DNA of 64,000 nucleotides from Streptomyces sp. NBC_00414 (lineage in GTDB: Bacteria; Actinomycetota; Actinomycetes; Streptomycetales; Streptomycetaceae): NCBI RefSeq assembly GCF_036038375.1, contig NZ_CP107935.1:9238001-9302000 (forward strand), written 5' to 3'. Below are positions 52,387 to 60,528 of the stretch, in pieces. The translations under genes were made by a program, and so were the position numbers. Each line of letters starts with the position of its first letter. Positions within the stretch are counted from its first letter, which is position 1. The notes under the pieces were generated by a model. The model saw only the letters and a program-made list of their open reading frames with translations, ran no database searches and was not told the DNA's origin.

Positions 52387-54459
52387 TCAGAGATCCGCTT
52401 CGTCCAGTACGCCGTCCAGCGCGAGCCGTATCGCCTCCTCCGGACCCAGCCCCCGGCCCTCGCGCACCGCCTCGGCGAATCCGGTGTCGCCGAGGGCCGC
52501 CCGGAGATGGCGGGCGTACTCCCGGCGGAAGACGGTCGTCTCGATGTCGCCGAGCTGGGGGAGTCCGGCCGTGTACCAGAGGCGGGTGCCCACGCCCAGG
52601 AGGCGGGCGGCGCGCTCGGGCTCGCCGGCGGCGGCCTCCGCCGCGATCAGGAGGTCGGCGACGGCCGCCGCACCGAGACGGTCATGGACGCGCCACTTCG
52701 CCGCCAGCGCCTCGCGCGCGGAACGCAGCGCCTCCTCCGGCCGCCCGAGCCCGATCCCGGCGAGGGCGACGAAGAAGTCGCCCCAGGCCCGCATCCACAG
52801 CTCGCCACGCTTCGCACAGTTGACACGCAGCCGCTCCGCGACCACCGCGCACCGCTCGAACGCGCCCTGCCCGGCCAGGAGATACGCCTGCACGGCAAGC
52901 GTCAGCAACTGGAAGAACTCCGCACCGCCCCCGCCACCGGGCCCCTGGGTGCGGCTGCCGTACAGCAGGGCGGACCGTGCCGACTCGCCGCGCACCGCGA
53001 GGCTCGCTCCCGTCAACGGCAGCGCGGCGACGGGAAGTCGGCGCTCCTGCGCCAACCACACGTACGCCGCGCTCACGGACTCGGCCGCGTCCACGTCGTC
53101 CGGCACGACGGTGACCAGCCGGTGCGTCCAGGTCGCCAGGGCGTGCCCGGGAGCGCTCTCGGGTGCCCGGCGCAGCGCCCGCTCCAGATAGCCGCGCCCC
53201 TCGTCGGCGAAGCCGCACGCGAACCAGAAGTACCAGAGCGTACCGGTGAGTTCGAGCGCCGGCTCGGGCTCCGGCGCCGCCAGGCTCTCTTCCAGTGCGA
53301 TGCGCAGGTTGGCGTGCTCCACACTCAGCCGTTCGGCCCACATGCGCTGGCCGGGGCCCAGCCACTCGGCCTCCCCCTGACGGGCGATCCAGCGGAAGTA
53401 GTCGAGGTGACGGGCGCGTACGGCGTCCTGCTCGCCGAGGCCCGCCAGCCAGTCGGCGCCGAAGGTACGGATGGTGTCGAGCATGCGGTAGCGCCCGGCG
53501 ACGCTGTCGTTCTCGCGTGTGACGATCGACTTCTCGGTGAGTGAGGCGAGCAGCGTGAGGATCTCCTCCGCGTCCAACGGGCCCCCGTGGCACACGAATT
53601 CGGCGGCCTCCACGTCCCAGCCGCCCGCGAACACGGACAGACGGGCCCACAGCAACCGCTCCAGCGGGGTGCACAGCTCATGGCTCCAGCCGATCGCCGT
53701 ACGCAGCGTCTGATGGCGGGCGAGCCGGGGCCTGGCGGGGGAGACGAGCAGGTCGAAGCGGGAGTCGAGGCCCCGCAGCAGGCGGTCGAGAGGGAAGCCG
53801 CGCAGGCGCACCGCCGCCAGTTCCAGGGCGAGCGGAATCCCGTCGAGCCGGGTGCAGACCGCGGCGACGTCGGCCCGGTTGGTGTCGGTCAGCGTGAACG
53901 ACGGCACGGCGGCGGAGGCGCGGGCCGTGAACAGCGCCACCGCGTCGGCGTGCTCGCCGAGCGGCAGCGGTGTCACCGAGAGCAGATGCTCACCGGGCAC
54001 GCCCAGCGGCTGACGGCTGGTGGCCAGGACGCGTAACTCCGTTACGTTCGCGAGGAGTTCCTGCACGACACGGCCGCACTCGGCGAGGACGTGCTCACAG
54101 GTGTCCAGGACGAGCAGCAGGGGCCCGTCGTCGAGGTGTTCGCACACCGCCACCAGGAGCGGGCGGAGCGTCTGCTCGGTCAGCCGGGTCGCCTCCGCCA
54201 CCGCGTTCGTGAGGAGGTCCGGGTTCTGCAGGTCGGAGAGTTCCACCAGCCAGACCCCGCCGGGGAACGCGGCCTGCGCGGCGTGTGCGGCCCGCAGTGC
54301 CAGCCGGGACTTTCCGACGCCTCCGGGTCCGGTGAGGGTCAGGAGGCGGGTGGATTCCAACAGGCTCGCGATTCGGGCGAGTTCGGACCTGCGGCCGACG
54401 AAGGGATTGGACTCGGCGGGCAGATTGCCGCTTCTGCCGCTGCGTACCGAGGCGCCCAT
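52387..54459 (-). CDS. STAND-type NTPase with TPR-like C-terminus, no output domain
   Basis: A 690-residue signal-transduction ATPase. SNPFVGRRSELARIASLL leads to the P-loop TGPGGVGKSRLALRAA (Walker A). LLLVLDTCEHVL is Walker B and LATSRQPLGVPGE sensor 1. GIPLALELAAVRL and YRMLDTIRTFGADWL belong to the NB-ARC winged part. The rest is TPR-like helical repeat. LuxR- or SARP-type regulators of this family normally carry a DNA-binding domain at one end. Here both ends lack one: the N-terminus is only 20 residues and the C-terminus ends RLALDGVLDEADL. It is divergent from the MEDS pair. Confidence 0.82.
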   Translation of the reverse strand: MGASVRSGRSGNLPAESNPFVGRRSELARIASLLESTRLLTLTGPGGVGKSRLALRAAHAAQAAFPGGVWLVELSDLQNPDLLTNAVAEATRLTEQTLRPLLVAVCEHLDDGPLLLVLDTCEHVLAECGRVVQELLANVTELRVLATSRQPLGVPGEHLLSVTPLPLGEHADAVALFTARASAAVPSFTLTDTNRADVAAVCTRLDGIPLALELAAVRLRGFPLDRLLRGLDSRFDLLVSPARPRLARHQTLRTAIGWSHELCTPLERLLWARLSVFAGGWDVEAAEFVCHGGPLDAEEILTLLASLTEKSIVTRENDSVAGRYRMLDTIRTFGADWLAGLGEQDAVRARHLDYFRWIARQGEAEWLGPGQRMWAERLSVEHANLRIALEESLAAPEPEPALELTGTLWYFWFACGFADEGRGYLERALRRAPESAPGHALATWTHRLVTVVPDDVDAAESVSAAYVWLAQERRLPVAALPLTGASLAVRGESARSALLYGSRTQGPGGGGGAEFFQLLTLAVQAYLLAGQGAFERCAVVAERLRVNCAKRGELWMRAWGDFFVALAGIGLGRPEEALRSAREALAAKWRVHDRLGAAAVADLLIAAEAAAGEPERAARLLGVGTRLWYTAGLPQLGDIETTVFRREYARHLRAALGDTGFAEAVREGRGLGPEEAIRLALDGVLDEADL

Positions 54460-54627
54460 CGCTCCTCCTCACCCGACCGATGGCGGTCACCCTAACGCTC
54501 CGCAACGCCCGTGTCCGGCTCCCGGCCGGGTGACGGAAATCGGGTATTCATCCGCACGCACAGGAGTCAACGGGCGTAGCGTGGAGGCGTTCCGGCACAC
54601 CGAGCGGGAGATCTGGAGGTGCGGGAA

Positions 54628-55533
54628 ATGGAAGTTGTGCCCGCGCTCAAAGCGGTCGGAGAGATGCGTGCCGGAGACCATCTGCTGCTCGGTTACGACG
54701 CGGACGAGGAGCGCGAGACGGTGGTCGCCGCCTTCCTTCTCGACGGGCTGGCCAGTGGGCACCGGGGGCTGGTGCTGGGCCCGGCCGATCTGCCCGCCGA
54801 ACTCGCCCTCACCTTCCTGGAGTCCCGCGGCTGCGCGGTCGACGACGAACTCGCCGCCGGCCGGCTGACGGTGGACCCGCACCTCGGGACAGCCGAAGGG
54901 CTGTGGGACCTCGACGAGGTGATCCGCCGCGAGACGCGCCGCGCGGTCGGCGACGGCTATCTCGGCCTGCGCGTCAGCATGGAGATCATGCGCGGCCAGG
55001 CGGGCAGGGGGCTCAAGACGCTGCACGACAGCGAACTCCTCCTGGAACCCGTCTTCGCGTCCCTGCCGGTCCTCGGCATCTGCCAGTACGACCGCAGGGT
55101 CTTCGACGACGTCGAACTGGCCCCGCTGGACGTGCTGCACCACGGGCGGGTCGCCGCCGACCTCGTGTGGCGCGACGAACTGCTCTCCATCACCCGCACC
55201 TTCGCCCCGCCGGGCCTGGCACTCGCCGGCGAGGTGGACGACACGAACGTGACCGCCCTGGCCCGTGCGCTGCAGGCCGAGACGGCCCGCGTCCGGGCCA
55301 GGGGGGCCAACGGCACGAGCACCCGGCTCGACCTGAGAGATCTGGCGTTCATCGACGTCGGCGCGCTGCGCCTGCTGGTCTTCTCGGCGCTGTCCCTGCG
55401 CACCTCCGGCGGCACCCTGGTCCTGCACGGCGTCGCCCCGCACATCCAGCGGCTGATGCGCGTCACCGGCTGGGACAGGATCCCCGGTCTGCGGCTCGAC
55501 AAAGGAGACGTGAGGGAGGAAGCGATTCCATGA
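54628..55533 (+). CDS. MEDS-domain sensor fused to a STAS domain
   Basis: A 301-residue protein. Residues about 8-185 match the MEDS (DcmR-type) sensory domain: AGDHLLLGYDADEERETVVA, HRGLVLGPADLP, RVSMEIMRGQAGRG and CQYDRRVFDD. Residues about 195-290 are a STAS domain (RLDLRDLAFIDVGALRLLV), the anti-anti-sigma fold. Where SpoIIAA-like proteins have D-S-S-G with the phosphorylated serine, this has Asp243-Val-Gly-Ala, so that control point is missing. ATG 54628 has GGAGG eight bases upstream. It is ATGA-coupled to a MEDS-HATPase protein. GGGTAT at 54542-54547 resembles a SigB-type -10. Confidence 0.85.
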   Translation: MEVVPALKAVGEMRAGDHLLLGYDADEERETVVAAFLLDGLASGHRGLVLGPADLPAELALTFLESRGCAVDDELAAGRLTVDPHLGTAEGLWDLDEVIRRETRRAVGDGYLGLRVSMEIMRGQAGRGLKTLHDSELLLEPVFASLPVLGICQYDRRVFDDVELAPLDVLHHGRVAADLVWRDELLSITRTFAPPGLALAGEVDDTNVTALARALQAETARVRARGANGTSTRLDLRDLAFIDVGALRLLVFSALSLRTSGGTLVLHGVAPHIQRLMRVTGWDRIPGLRLDKGDVREEAIP

Positions 55534-56498
55534 CCCGTACGGGGTTCGTCCACCAGGCGCTGTGCTACGGGTCGGACGAGGACTTCGTCGACGGCGCCCT
55601 CACGTTCACCCTCGACGGCCTGGAGGCCGACGACACCGTGCTCGCCGCTCTCGCGCCCCGGAACATCGGCCTCCTCGGCCAGGCGCTCGGCCACCGCTGC
55701 GAGGAGGTGGAGTTCGTCGACGCCGAGGACTGGTACGGCTGCCCGTCCCGCACCCTGGGCCGCTACGACGCCTACTGCGCGGAGCACGACACGGACGCGG
55801 CCGGCCGACCTTCCCGGGTCCGGATCATCGGCGAGCCCATCTGGCCGGGCCGCGGGGAATTCGAGACACGTGAGTGGATGCGCTACGAGTCACTGCTCAA
55901 CGTGGCCTTCGCGGACACCGGCCACTGGATCCTCTGTCCGTACGACGCCCGTGCCCTGTCGGCCGAAGTGGTGTGCTCGGCGTCCCGCACCCACCCCGAA
56001 CTCGCCCTGGGGGCACGGGAGACGGCGGCCAGCGCATGCTATGCGGATCCCGCCGACTTCTATGCCGAGTGCGACGCGGCACGGCCCCGCGGGCTGCCCG
56101 CCGGCCGCGACGACATCCCCTTCGGCCGCGACCGCTCGGCGCACGTACGGCACGCGCTGCGCAGCTACGCGCGTGACCTGGGAGTGCCCGAGCAGCGGAT
56201 GCACGACATGGTCGCCGCGGTGCACGAGGTGGTCGTCAACTCCGTGCGCCACGGGGGCGGCCGGGGGATTCTGCGGCTGCGCGACGACGTCGAGTACGTG
56301 ATCTGCGAGGTCTCCGACGTCGGTGCGCGGCCGCCGAACCCGGCGCCGCCCTTTCCCGGACATCTGCCGCCGGACCGCCGGGCCGTGAACGGCCACGGGA
56401 TGTGGGTGGTGCGTCAGTTGAGCGACCTGCTCACGGAGACGCTCGACCCGGCGGGCTCGATCGTGCGCCTGTACTTCAAGAAGTCGGTGGCCGTGTGA
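55530..56498 (+). CDS. MEDS-domain protein with C-terminal RsbW-like HATPase (anti-sigma kinase type)
   Basis: A 322-residue protein. The N-terminal 190 residues are a diverged MEDS domain (HQALCYGSDEDFVDGALTF; HWILCPYDARALS). The C-terminal GHKL ATPase has N-box MVAAVHEVVVNSVRHGGGRG with Glu233 and Asn237, G1 SDVG (Asp263) and G2 NGHGMWVVRQL. The layout without a His-kinase dimerisation domain fits a serine-kinase/anti-sigma protein. It is translated as a coupled pair with the MEDS-STAS protein, so the two probably interact. The target sigma factor is not encoded nearby. Confidence 0.85.
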   Translation: MTRTGFVHQALCYGSDEDFVDGALTFTLDGLEADDTVLAALAPRNIGLLGQALGHRCEEVEFVDAEDWYGCPSRTLGRYDAYCAEHDTDAAGRPSRVRIIGEPIWPGRGEFETREWMRYESLLNVAFADTGHWILCPYDARALSAEVVCSASRTHPELALGARETAASACYADPADFYAECDAARPRGLPAGRDDIPFGRDRSAHVRHALRSYARDLGVPEQRMHDMVAAVHEVVVNSVRHGGGRGILRLRDDVEYVICEVSDVGARPPNPAPPFPGHLPPDRRAVNGHGMWVVRQLSDLLTETLDPAGSIVRLYFKKSVAV

Positions 56499-56525
56499 CC
56501 GGCGGCCGGCCGCACCGCGCGCCGG

Positions 56526-57104
56526 TCAGGAGGCCGGGCCGGGCGGCAGTGTCGCGAGTCCGGCACGCAGGAAAGCGATCGCCGTGTCGATGTGGGCCTC
56601 CTGCGGCCGGTAGCACACCTCGCTGATCACCGCGGCCGCGGCGGCCGACGCCATCCGCGGTCCGAAGTCGTCGGGAGAGCTGCCCTGCTCCTCGGCGAGG
56701 ATCTGCGCGCCGTACTGGATGACCTCCGTCAGTCGCGCCTCGGCGGCCGCGCGCAGCTGCGGATTGAGCTCCAGCACCTGGTCGGCGAGATCGGCCAGGT
56801 CGCTGCGCCGGGTGAGCTGACCGCGCAGCCAGTGCTCCAGCGCGTCCAGGATCGTCACACCCGCCTCCCGCTCGTGCACGGCGGTCCTGATCTGGTCGGT
56901 GACGGAGTCGAACTCCGACATCGCCAGCTCCAGCTTGGACGGGAAGTACAACGTCACCGTACGGGGGGAGACCTCCGCCGCCGCCGCGATGTCGGCGATC
57001 GTCGTCGCCTCGAACCCGCGGTCGGCGAACAGCTCGTAGGCCGCCCGGACGATCGCCTCCCGGCGCCGCGCCTTGCTGCGTTCCCGTAGGCCGTCACTCA
57101 TCAT
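56526..57104 (-). CDS. TetR-family repressor of the MMPL transporter
   Basis: A 192-residue regulator with the TetR helix-turn-helix RGFEATTIADIAAAAEVSPR followed by TVTLYFPSKLEL. The ligand-binding C-terminal domain is helical. ATG 57104 or 57101. It is divergent from the MMPL gene across 110 bp containing an AT-rich TTTACA/TGTAAA inverted repeat, the typical arrangement for a repressor and its efflux target. The ligand is unknown. Confidence 0.9.
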   Translation of the reverse strand: MMSDGLRERSKARRREAIVRAAYELFADRGFEATTIADIAAAAEVSPRTVTLYFPSKLELAMSEFDSVTDQIRTAVHEREAGVTILDALEHWLRGQLTRRSDLADLADQVLELNPQLRAAAEARLTEVIQYGAQILAEEQGSSPDDFGPRMASAAAAAVISEVCYRPQEAHIDTAIAFLRAGLATLPPGPAS

Positions 57105-57130
57105 GACCGCACTTTACCATTCATGGCTAA

Positions 57131-57148
57131 TTTACATCCAGTTGTAAA
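57131..57148. promoter_or_regulatory. Probable TetR operator in the divergent promoter
   Basis: TTTACA (57131-57136) and TGTAAA (57143-57148) form 6-bp arms around TCCAGT in an unusually AT-rich stretch. Each arm also reads as a -35-like TTTACA for one direction, so binding would block both promoters. Confidence 0.62.
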
Positions 57149-57214
57149 AATGCCTTAGAGTGTAGAGATGTCGCGGTCCGACCGGGGACCCGCGGGGAGT
57201 GGGAGGAAGTCGGC

Positions 57215-59413
57215 ATGGCGTCACGCCTGTACACCTGGGGACGATGGGCGGTACGCCGCCGAGGCAGGGTCCTGGCCGTCTGGCTGCTGCTGCTCGGTGT
57301 GGTCGGAGGCCTCGGCATCACCCTGCACGGCAAGGTGAGCACCGAGTTCTCGGTGCCGGGGATCGAGTCCCAGAAGGCCCAGGACCTGCTGGAGGAGAAG
57401 TTCCCGACCGCCGCGGGCGGCGTGGCGCGGGTCGTCTTCGCCGCCCCCGAGGGCGACAAGCTCACCGGGTCCGAGGCCGAGGCGGCCCTCACCGCGAGCC
57501 TGGAGAAGGCCGCCGCGGTGCCCGGAGTCCTGAACGTCTCCGATCCCGCCAGGACCGGGACGGTCTCGCAGAGCGGTCGCATCGGCTACGCGGACGTCCT
57601 GTTCCGCGAGTCGGCCGACAACGTGCCCGAGACGTCCAAGGAGGCGCTGTCCGACGCGATGGAGCCGGCCCGGGACGCCGGTCTCGAAGTCGAGTTCGGC
57701 GGCTCGGCGATGCAGCCGAAGACCGAGGTCGGCGGCCCGGCGGAGATCGTGGGCGTCGTGATCGCCTTCGCCGTCCTGGCCCTCGCCCTGGGCTCCCTGA
57801 TCGCGGCCGGACTCCCGCTGGTGACCGCCGTCGTGGGGGTGGCGATCGGCGTGCTGGGCGTCCAGTTCGTCTCCCGCTTCGTGGAGATGACCAGCACCGC
57901 CACCGTGCTCGCCCTCATGATCGGCCTGGCGGTGGGCATCGACTACGCCCTGTTCATCCTCTCCCGTCACCGCGAACAGCTCGCCGACCCCGAGATGGAC
58001 GTCGAGGACTCGATCGCACGGGCCGTGGCCACCGCGGGCGGCGCGGTCGTCTTCGCCGGAGCGACCGTGATCATCGCGCTCTCCGCGCTGGCCGTCACCG
58101 GTATCCCGTTCCTCACCATCATGGGCCTGGCCGCCGCCGTGACCGTCCTGCTCGCCGTGCTCATCGCGATCAGCCTGGTTCCCGCGGTGCTGGGGATGTT
58201 CGGCGAGCGGCTGCGCCCGCGGCCCCGCCGCTCCGAGCGTGCTCCCGGTTCCTGGGCCCTGGGCTGGGCCCGCCTGGTCACCGGCAAGCCCGTGATCGTT
58301 CTCCTGGTGGGCGTGGTCGGCCTGCTCGCGCTCGCCCTGCCCGCCCGCGATCTGCGCCTGGGCCTGCCCGGATACGCCTCCCAGCCCGTCGACAGCACCC
58401 AGCACAAGAGCTACGACCTGCTGAGTGAGGGCTTCGGCGTCGGCTTCAACGCGACGGTCACCGCCGTCGTCGACACCCGGGGGATCCCGGCCGCCGAGCG
58501 CACCGACACACTGACCCGACTGCGTACGAGCCTGGCCGGTGACTCCGGAGTGGCCGCCGTCGCCAAGCCGGTGCTCAACCCGGACTCCAGCCTCGCGGTC
58601 GTCGCGGTCGTGCCGAAGACCGGCCCGGACGCCCAGGCCACCACCGACCTGGTGCACCGGCTGCGGGACAACGCGCCGAGCGTCGACAAGGCGGGCGGCA
58701 CCCTCTACATCGCGGGCGCCACCGCCGCGGCCATCGACGTCGCGGGCAAACTGTCCGACGCGCTGCCGCTGTTCATCGCCATCATCGTGATCCTCGCGCT
58801 GATCCTGCTGACCATCGCCTTCCGGTCCCTGCTGGTCCCGGTCAAGGCCGCGCTCGGATTCCTCCTCTCGGTCGCCGCCTCCCTCGGCGCCACCGTGTGG
58901 GTCTTCCAGAACGGCCACCTCAACGGCGTCCTCGACATCCCGTCCGCAGGCCCCGTCACCAGCTTCCTTCCCGTGCTCCTCATCGGAGTCCTCTTCGGGC
59001 TGGCCATGGACTACGAGGTCTTCCTCGTCAGCCGTATGCGCGAGCACTACGAGCGCACGGGCAGCGCGTCCGAGGCCATCGTCCACGGCGTGGCGCGCAG
59101 CGGCCGGGTGGTCAGCGCCGCCGCGCTGATCATGGTCGCGGTCTTCGGCGGCTTCGTCTTCAACCACGACCCGATCATCAAGTCCATCGGTTTCGCACTG
59201 TCCTTCGGCGTCCTCGTCGACGCGTTCGTGGTCCGCATGACGCTCGTCCCGGCCGTCATGGCCCTCATCGGCCGCCGTGCCTGGGGGCTGCCCGGCTGGC
59301 TCGACCGGGTCACACCCGATGTGGACATCGAGGGCGCCAAGCTGCCGCAGCGCGCCCCGGCCGGACAGGAGGACGAGCACCGCGAGGCTGTCGGCGCGCC
59401 CGGCTCCCGCTGA
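57215..59413 (+). CDS. MMPL-family RND transporter
   Basis: A 732-residue inner-membrane transporter with 12 helices in two halves, each after a large external loop. The proton-relay Asp-Tyr pairs are visible in VGIDYALFILSRHREQ and LAMDYEVFLVSRMREHYE. AFRSLLVPVKAALGFLLSV is the second-half signature. ATG 57215 follows GGGAGG. MMPL proteins export lipids, glycolipids or drugs; size and divergent TetR regulator suggest a compound-induced efflux function. The soluble tail ends with a charged, Glu-rich segment. Confidence 0.94.
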   Translation: MASRLYTWGRWAVRRRGRVLAVWLLLLGVVGGLGITLHGKVSTEFSVPGIESQKAQDLLEEKFPTAAGGVARVVFAAPEGDKLTGSEAEAALTASLEKAAAVPGVLNVSDPARTGTVSQSGRIGYADVLFRESADNVPETSKEALSDAMEPARDAGLEVEFGGSAMQPKTEVGGPAEIVGVVIAFAVLALALGSLIAAGLPLVTAVVGVAIGVLGVQFVSRFVEMTSTATVLALMIGLAVGIDYALFILSRHREQLADPEMDVEDSIARAVATAGGAVVFAGATVIIALSALAVTGIPFLTIMGLAAAVTVLLAVLIAISLVPAVLGMFGERLRPRPRRSERAPGSWALGWARLVTGKPVIVLLVGVVGLLALALPARDLRLGLPGYASQPVDSTQHKSYDLLSEGFGVGFNATVTAVVDTRGIPAAERTDTLTRLRTSLAGDSGVAAVAKPVLNPDSSLAVVAVVPKTGPDAQATTDLVHRLRDNAPSVDKAGGTLYIAGATAAAIDVAGKLSDALPLFIAIIVILALILLTIAFRSLLVPVKAALGFLLSVAASLGATVWVFQNGHLNGVLDIPSAGPVTSFLPVLLIGVLFGLAMDYEVFLVSRMREHYERTGSASEAIVHGVARSGRVVSAAALIMVAVFGGFVFNHDPIIKSIGFALSFGVLVDAFVVRMTLVPAVMALIGRRAWGLPGWLDRVTPDVDIEGAKLPQRAPAGQEDEHREAVGAPGSR

Positions 59414-59542
59414 CCGGAACGCGCGCGGTGCCCGGGGCCGGGCCGGAGCCATGAGCCCGGCCCGGCCCTGGGCCACCAGCAGGCCGCGCGGCCCGGAGCC
59501 GTCACCCGTGCTGCCCGGGGCTGCGAGCCGTGCGGCCCGGGA

Positions 59543-60289
59543 CTATGAGCCGTGCGGCTCCGCGACCGCCGGAAGTGTGAACTCGTAGACCAGTGCGTCC
59601 TGTTCGGCGTTCACCACCAGATCGGTGATCTCCAGGGGGCGGGCGTACTGGTCGTGCACGCGCCGCGTCACCCGTACCGAGGCCGCGTCGCCGGGCCCGG
59701 TGATGGAGTCGCGGTGGTGCAGGGTCAGCCCCGCCCGGCGCATCCAGTCGTACACGCGCCGCAGCTGGGCCGACGACGTACCGCCGGCGCGGTCTCGGTA
59801 GCGGGCGAGTTCCTCGACCTCGGAGAGCGCGACCGCCGAGAACGACGTCACGGCTGTCCGCCGCCCGTGCCCGTCCGGCGCCGCGGACTCGTAGCGGTGC
59901 ACCAACGTCGGCCGCCACGGGGCGAGTCCGAGTGCCGCCGCGTGCCCCGGCGGGGGAGTCTCCCAGGTCACGGTGGCACGGTCGACGGCGCGGGACCGGT
60001 CCGGGTGCGCGCCGAGCGGAAAGCCGAGTGACGGGAGATGCCCGACCGGCAGGCCGGGCAGCTTCGCGTGGGTACCGCGCCGGTCGGTGGAGACCAGGCC
60101 GTCCCGGCGGAGGATGTCCAGAGCCTGCCGGACCGTCTCACGGCTGGCTCCGAAGTGAGCGGCCAACTGCCGCTCGCCCGGCAGCCGTTCGCCGGGCGGA
60201 ATGCTTCCGTCGCGCAGGGCCCCGAGCAACTCCGAGGCGATCCGCGAGTACAGCGGCTGTGGGTCATAGTGCGTGGTGCTGCGGGCCAT
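59543..60289 (-). CDS. GntR-family regulator, HutC subfamily (UTRA domain)
   Basis: A 248-residue regulator. The winged helix-turn-helix is RLPGERQLAAHFGASRETVR followed by ILRRDGLVSTDRRGTHA. The C-terminal UTRA domain carries the usual RRVYDWMRRAGLTL and conserved VTRRVHDQYARPLEI blocks. A HutC/DasR-type palindrome lies 115-130 bp upstream (60402-60417), suggesting autoregulation. The ligand is probably a sugar phosphate or amino acid derivative, not resolved. It could also control the neighbouring hydrolase genes on the same strand. Confidence 0.9.
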   Translation of the reverse strand: MARSTTHYDPQPLYSRIASELLGALRDGSIPPGERLPGERQLAAHFGASRETVRQALDILRRDGLVSTDRRGTHAKLPGLPVGHLPSLGFPLGAHPDRSRAVDRATVTWETPPPGHAAALGLAPWRPTLVHRYESAAPDGHGRRTAVTSFSAVALSEVEELARYRDRAGGTSSAQLRRVYDWMRRAGLTLHHRDSITGPGDAASVRVTRRVHDQYARPLEITDLVVNAEQDALVYEFTLPAVAEPHGS

Positions 60290-60401
60290 GTCCGCGCTCC
60301 CCTTGTGACAAGACGTAGCCGTGCGGGTTGTGGGACCACGCCTCCGGAGCCCTGGTCATGGGGCGGAAGGGCGCGGTCCCTCGTACGCGACCATCTCTAG
60401 C

Positions 60402-60417
60402 ATTGGTCTAAACCATG
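60402..60417. promoter_or_regulatory. HutC/DasR-type (dre-like) operator
   Basis: ATTGGTCTAAACCATG matches the DasR responsive element pattern (ACTGGTCTAGACCACT) with TGGTCTAAACCA at its core (60404-60415). HutC-subfamily regulators bind such GTCTA-AC palindromes, so either DasR or the GntR encoded just downstream could use it. Confidence 0.6.
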
Positions 60418-60528
60418 CTGGAAGTGCGTCCTGTCGAGGTCGGCCGATTTCAGGCCGAATACAGCCCGTGCGCGGACCGGCCCGCGGCCCTGGTCGTGCC
60501 GTCCTGCCCAGCGCGTTCGCCCCGGCCC

